18,259 nt of DNA from Desulfurivibrio alkaliphilus. GTDB taxonomy: Bacteria > Desulfobacterota > Desulfobulbia > Desulfobulbales > Desulfurivibrionaceae. A program made the translations under genes and the position numbers. The notes beneath the pieces were generated by a model. It saw nothing but the letters and a program-made list of their open reading frames with translations. It made no database searches and was not told the DNA's origin. Shown piece by piece: positions 15,366-18,259 of the stretch. The stretch spans positions 1 to 18,259 of the forward strand of contig DSDS01000055.1 in the NCBI GenBank assembly GCA_011048585.1, written 5' to 3'. The first letter of the stretch is position 1. Every line of letters begins with the position of its first letter.

Positions 15366-16742
15366 TTACCGCCCCACGGTGAGCTGGTTGTTGACCCAGT
15401 TGCGATCCCACCACTCGACGGGATCGACAAAAACCCCGTTGACCAGCATGCTGAAATGGAGATGATCCCCCCCCGCCATGCCGGTGACGCCGCTGTAGCC
15501 CAGGAGATCGTCCTGTTCAACCCGCTGGCCCACCTCGACACTGATCCGGCTCAAGTGGGAATAGAGGCTGAAAACTCCCTGGCCATGATCAAGGATGACG
15601 GTATTACCGTAAATCCCCAAATATTCGGCAAAGACCACGATGCCGTTATTGGCCGCCTCGATCTCGGCATGGCGCACCGAAGCCAGGTCCACCCCGAGAT
15701 GGACCTGTTCGTCGATCTTGCGCCCATCGTAAAAGTAGCTGCGACGATCGGCGAAGCCGGCCCGCTGACTGCTGCGGGCCATCCGGGAAAATCCCCCTTC
15801 CCAGAGCCGCTCCGGATGGGAATCGCGGCACACTTCAGCGATCTTCCGATTGTTCATCTCCCGCACCGTCCGGTTGACATAGAGGTACTGTTCCAGATAG
15901 GAGCCGCTGAGTTCGGGGTAATGATCGGCAAATTCCGGCAGTTTGGCCCGGAGAAAGTTTTCAGAAACGTTGATCCGGTCACTGGCCTGCTGCACCCGGC
16001 GCAGGTTGATGCCAAAGCCGGCCCGGCCCAGGTTGCCGGCCAGATCCTCGGCCACCACCACCGCTTCCTCGATCTCTTCGGTATCGTAAGGCAGGCCGAT
16101 ATAGGCCAGATACTCGCCGGCACGTTCGGCCGAAAGCGGAAAGCCGGTGTGGAAGTGGCCGTTGAGCATTACCCCATGGCCGGCCACCTCCTCGTCGATG
16201 GTGTAACGAACCAGACCGCTGCCGCCGGCCCGAACGTAGCGGGTCACCTGGCCCACGCTGATCACCGGCGGCCGGGTATCGATCACCAGGGGAATAATGG
16301 TCTCGCTGCGATTGCCGGCCAGCCAGTTGCGCCAGGAGTGATCCACGGCCTGCAACACCAGGTCGGCCCGGCCGTCGCGCAGATCAAATTCGCGGGGCGC
16401 CACCGCGATCACTTCACTGAAACTCTCCGGCCCGGCCTGAAAGATCCAGCTTTGCCGGGGAAATTCCCGCCGCAACAGCTCAACCTCGCGCTGCTCCTGG
16501 CGCAAAAATACCGCCACTTGCCGCAGACCCCGGCCGGAATCTTCGGCCTGCACAGCAATTTCACCACTCAGGCCCAGGCGGGTCAACTCCCCGGCCAGGG
16601 CGGGCCGAGGCGGCTCCCCCTCATACAGCCGGGCCAGCAGAACCAGCAGGGGCAGCAACAGAACCGCCAGGATCAACAGCATATATAACGCGAGGGAGGA
16701 GTAAGCTTTACTCCCCCTTTTTTCGATGGGCTCAAGACTCAT
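15366..16742 (-). CDS. Membrane-anchored M23-family metallopeptidase (LytM domain)
   Basis: 458 residues. One membrane segment (about 15-40, SSLALYMLLILAVLLLPLLV) anchors a long periplasmic part. The first about 300 periplasmic residues show beta-rich stretches (ISVGQVTRYVRAGGSGLVRY; AVVVAEDLAGNLGRAGF) that look Ig-like, but I cannot name a domain. The C-terminal M23 domain has HLGVDLAS (His348, Asp352) and HLHF (His427, His429), giving the full zinc site; it should cut peptidoglycan cross-bridges or activate another hydrolase. The N-terminal cytoplasmic tail is short and basic. ATG at 16740-16742 with GGAG seven bases upstream. It is the first gene of the minus-strand series with mutL, which follows after three bases. 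Confidence 0.9.
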   Translation of the reverse strand: MSLEPIEKRGSKAYSSLALYMLLILAVLLLPLLVLLARLYEGEPPRPALAGELTRLGLSGEIAVQAEDSGRGLRQVAVFLRQEQREVELLRREFPRQSWIFQAGPESFSEVIAVAPREFDLRDGRADLVLQAVDHSWRNWLAGNRSETIIPLVIDTRPPVISVGQVTRYVRAGGSGLVRYTIDEEVAGHGVMLNGHFHTGFPLSAERAGEYLAYIGLPYDTEEIEEAVVVAEDLAGNLGRAGFGINLRRVQQASDRINVSENFLRAKLPEFADHYPELSGSYLEQYLYVNRTVREMNNRKIAEVCRDSHPERLWEGGFSRMARSSQRAGFADRRSYFYDGRKIDEQVHLGVDLASVRHAEIEAANNGIVVFAEYLGIYGNTVILDHGQGVFSLYSHLSRISVEVGQRVEQDDLLGYSGVTGMAGGDHLHFSMLVNGVFVDPVEWWDRNWVNNQLTVGR

Positions 16743-16813
16743 GACACGCTCCAGGACGATAAGGCAAGGGTTGAAGGCGGGATAAAAAAATGCTTAACGC
16801 ACAAACTGCCCAG

Positions 16814-16822
16814 ATTCTAACA
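16814..16822 (-). promoter_or_regulatory. Possible extended -10 promoter for the M23 peptidase-mutL series
   Basis: On the minus strand TGTTAGAAT carries TAGAAT (5 of 6 to the -10 consensus) with the TGn extension, about 70 bases before the peptidase ATG. No good -35 box is seen, which extended -10 promoters tolerate. The 16743-16974 spacer separates divergent genes and holds no other gene I can support. Confidence 0.4.
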
Positions 16823-16882
16823 CAGCCGCCCGGGAAAAGGTAGGGTGCAGTGGCTAATTTCCTTTTGCGTTGCCGGGGAAAT

Positions 16883-16898
16883 AGTGTATTGATGCACT
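16883..16898. promoter_or_regulatory. Imperfect inverted repeat in the divergent spacer, possible operator
   Basis: AGTGTA (16883-16888) and TGCACT (16893-16898) are inverted copies with one mismatch around a TTGA centre. The 16-bp symmetry and position upstream of the flavoprotein gene suggest a regulator site. It is not a full FNR or CRP consensus. No convincing plus-strand -35/-10 pair was found beside it. Confidence 0.2.
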
Positions 16899-16974
16899 TT
16901 TTAAATTGGTGGCTGGTCATTTTTCGTTGGTGAAATTCGGCTGCGGTCGCCCCGCCCTACTACCACCCTGCGCT

Positions 16975-18045
16975 ATGAGTTCGACTTCCGTTCATACCCT
17001 GATCGTCGGCGCCGGCCCGGCGGGCCTGGCGGCGGCCACCGCCCTGGCCGGAGCCGGGGTGGAGGTGGTGGTCCTGGAACGGCAGGACCGGGTGGGGCCC
17101 AAACCCTGCGCCGGCGGGATTCCCCGCGCCAGCCTCGATCCCGCCCTGCCCCCCGAGCTGCTGGAGCGTAATTTTAAGTGCCAGCGGGTGGTCACCGGCT
17201 GCCAGGACTTTCGGCTCACCGCCGACTCACCCATCATCTCCACCATCAACCGGGAGAAGTTGGGCAACTGGATGCGGCAACAGGCCGAGGCCGCCGGCGC
17301 CAGAATCCTCTGCGGGTTCCGGGCCCGGCGAATCACGGGACAACGGCTGCGCACCGATCAAGGGGAGTTCAAGTTCCGCTATCTGGTTGGTGCCGACGGC
17401 AGCAACTCCCTGGTTCGTCGCCACCTGGGCCTGCCCCTGCGCCTGGCGGGGGTCGGCATCACCTATCAGCTTGCCGGCCACTTCCCCGAGATGGAGTGGC
17501 ATTTAAACCAGGATCTTTTCGGCAACGGCTACGCTTGGATCTTTCCCCACCGCGACAGCGCTTCGGTGGGAGTCTACGCCTACCGGGGCGGACTGCCCAC
17601 CCACCTGCTGCATGACCGGTTCCGGGTCTGGGCCGCCCAGCGGGGCCTGAACCTGGCGGCCAACCGTCCCCGGGCCTCCCTGATCAGCTTTGACTATCGG
17701 GGAGCCCGCTTCGGCAATATCCTGCTGGCCGGGGACGCGGCCGGACTGGCTTCCGGACTCACCGGCGAAGGGATCGCCGCCGCCCTCTACTCCGGGCGGG
17801 CGGCGGCCCGGGCGATTCTGGCCGGCGGGCAACAGCAGCCGGAACTTTCCACGCTTTTACGGCGTCACTTTATGCATCGCCGTCTGACGACCATCACCGC
17901 CACCCGCCCCCTTTGCAGCCGGGTAATCATGAATACCCTGGCCTGGGCCTTACGCTGCCGCCTGCTCGATCACGGCGCCCTGGAACTGCTGCCGCCAAAG
18001 GCACATAGTGGAGACCACCATGGAAGCAAGACGCAACAAAGGTAA
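16975..18045 (+). CDS. Geranylgeranyl-reductase-family FAD-dependent oxidoreductase
   Basis: 356 residues. The N-terminal Rossmann motif is LIVGAGPAGLAAATALAGAG, followed by the acidic end of strand 2 (VVVLERQ) and KPCAGGIPRASL, typical of this family. LVGADGSNSLVRR and the FAD-contacting GDAAGLASGLTGEGIAAALY are both clear, as is YAWIFPHRDSASVGVYAY, a family pattern in the substrate half. Members saturate isoprenoid double bonds in lipids, chlorophyll side chains or menaquinone tails; many bacterial ones are uncharacterised. The ATG at 16975 is chosen because the FAD motif follows closely; a TTG at 16906 would add 23 residues without family likeness. No clear Shine-Dalgarno is seen. The 3' end overlaps the cytochrome gene by 26 bases. 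Confidence 0.85.
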   Translation: MSSTSVHTLIVGAGPAGLAAATALAGAGVEVVVLERQDRVGPKPCAGGIPRASLDPALPPELLERNFKCQRVVTGCQDFRLTADSPIISTINREKLGNWMRQQAEAAGARILCGFRARRITGQRLRTDQGEFKFRYLVGADGSNSLVRRHLGLPLRLAGVGITYQLAGHFPEMEWHLNQDLFGNGYAWIFPHRDSASVGVYAYRGGLPTHLLHDRFRVWAAQRGLNLAANRPRASLISFDYRGARFGNILLAGDAAGLASGLTGEGIAAALYSGRAAARAILAGGQQQPELSTLLRRHFMHRRLTTITATRPLCSRVIMNTLAWALRCRLLDHGALELLPPKAHSGDHHGSKTQQR

Positions 18046-18259
18046 GATCTGGCTGTTCAACGTCGTCTTTGTCATCGTCTGCCTGGGGATATTTCTCCTG
18101 CTCTGGAACGCGCCGCCGGAAACCACGCCCCAGCTGCCCCATGACGACAACCACCAGCCCTTCTTCGCCATGGGCAAGAAGGAGGCGGAAAAGTTCTGCG
18201 AAAACTGCCACCAGCCCGACGGAATAAGGCCCCTGCCCGAAACCCACCCCCCCACCTAC
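18020..18259 (+). CDS. Membrane-anchored c-type cytochrome, 5' part only
   Basis: The window holds the first 80 residues. A basic start (MEARRNKGK) precedes one membrane segment at about 10-29 (IWLFNVVFVIVCLGIFLLLW), oriented to place the rest outside the cytoplasm. A covalent haem site CENCH follows at 60-64, then a His/Pro-rich stretch. Further haem sites may lie beyond the edge. GGAG at 18010-18013 sits 6 bases before the ATG at 18020, and the gene overlaps the flavoprotein gene by 26 bases in another frame, so the two are probably co-translated. I do not recognise a named family. The exported haem suggests a role in electron transfer at the outer face of the membrane. Confidence 0.75.
   Translation, partial: MEARRNKGKIWLFNVVFVIVCLGIFLLLWNAPPETTPQLPHDDNHQPFFAMGKKEAEKFCENCHQPDGIRPLPETHPPTY

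Noticed and set aside
15135..16688. 517-codon plus-strand frame opposite the M23 peptidase and mutL start
   Set aside because: Spans two well-supported minus-strand genes and has the composition of an antisense frame; no ribosome site or domain seen.
16865..16892. TTGCGT/TATTGA pair as a promoter for the flavoprotein gene
   Set aside because: Only 3 of 6 matches in each box; too weak to call.

Overview
The window looks like ordinary chromosome from a GC-rich Gram-negative bacterium, most probably a Desulfobacterota (deltaproteobacterial) lineage near Desulfobulbales. I infer this from the pyrG-kdsA-kdsC-lptC order, the lipopolysaccharide (Kdo) genes, an [NiFe]-hydrogenase maturation protease and a membrane-anchored c-type cytochrome. 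The species cannot be fixed from the sequence alone. Coding density is high, spacers are short, and I see no tRNA, rRNA, CRISPR array or complete insertion sequence.

Layout. Positions 1-274 hold no convincing gene but contain a 108-bp long palindrome whose ends resemble transposon termini. From 275 to 4005, on the minus strand, runs a tightly coupled unit pyrG-kdsA-kdsC-lptC: CTP synthesis, Kdo-8-phosphate synthesis and dephosphorylation, then LPS transport. CTP is also the activating nucleotide for Kdo, so the unit is metabolically coherent. From 4240 to 6128, on the plus strand, lie rlpA (septal peptidoglycan protein with a SPOR domain) and a CbpA-type DnaJ co-chaperone with its own sigma70-like promoter. 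From 16742 down to 6158, on the minus strand, runs a long series: M23 peptidase, mutL, a fused sucrose-phosphate synthase/phosphatase, sucrose synthase, a PfkB sugar kinase, purC, a hydrogenase maturation protease, and the remnant of a diguanylate cyclase gene. From 16975 to the right edge, on the plus strand, lie a geranylgeranyl-reductase-type flavoprotein and the start of a small membrane c-type cytochrome.

The most distinctive content is the sucrose module (7929-13452). The first enzyme makes sucrose-6-phosphate and, through its own C-terminal phosphatase domain, sucrose. The second can split sucrose with a nucleoside diphosphate to give NDP-glucose and fructose. The third is placed to return fructose to fructose-6-phosphate. 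Together they form a closed sucrose synthesis and reclamation loop, which suggests sucrose is used as a compatible solute or carbon store. The sucrose synthase lacks the plant-type Gln/Asn pair linked to UDP preference. The other leads are the terminal-repeat palindrome at the left edge, the broken GGDEF gene at 6158-6395, and the flavoprotein/cytochrome pair at the right edge. I found no clearly new multi-gene system. The sucrose loop sandwiched between mutL and purC, and the flavoprotein/cytochrome pair, are the parts most worth following.
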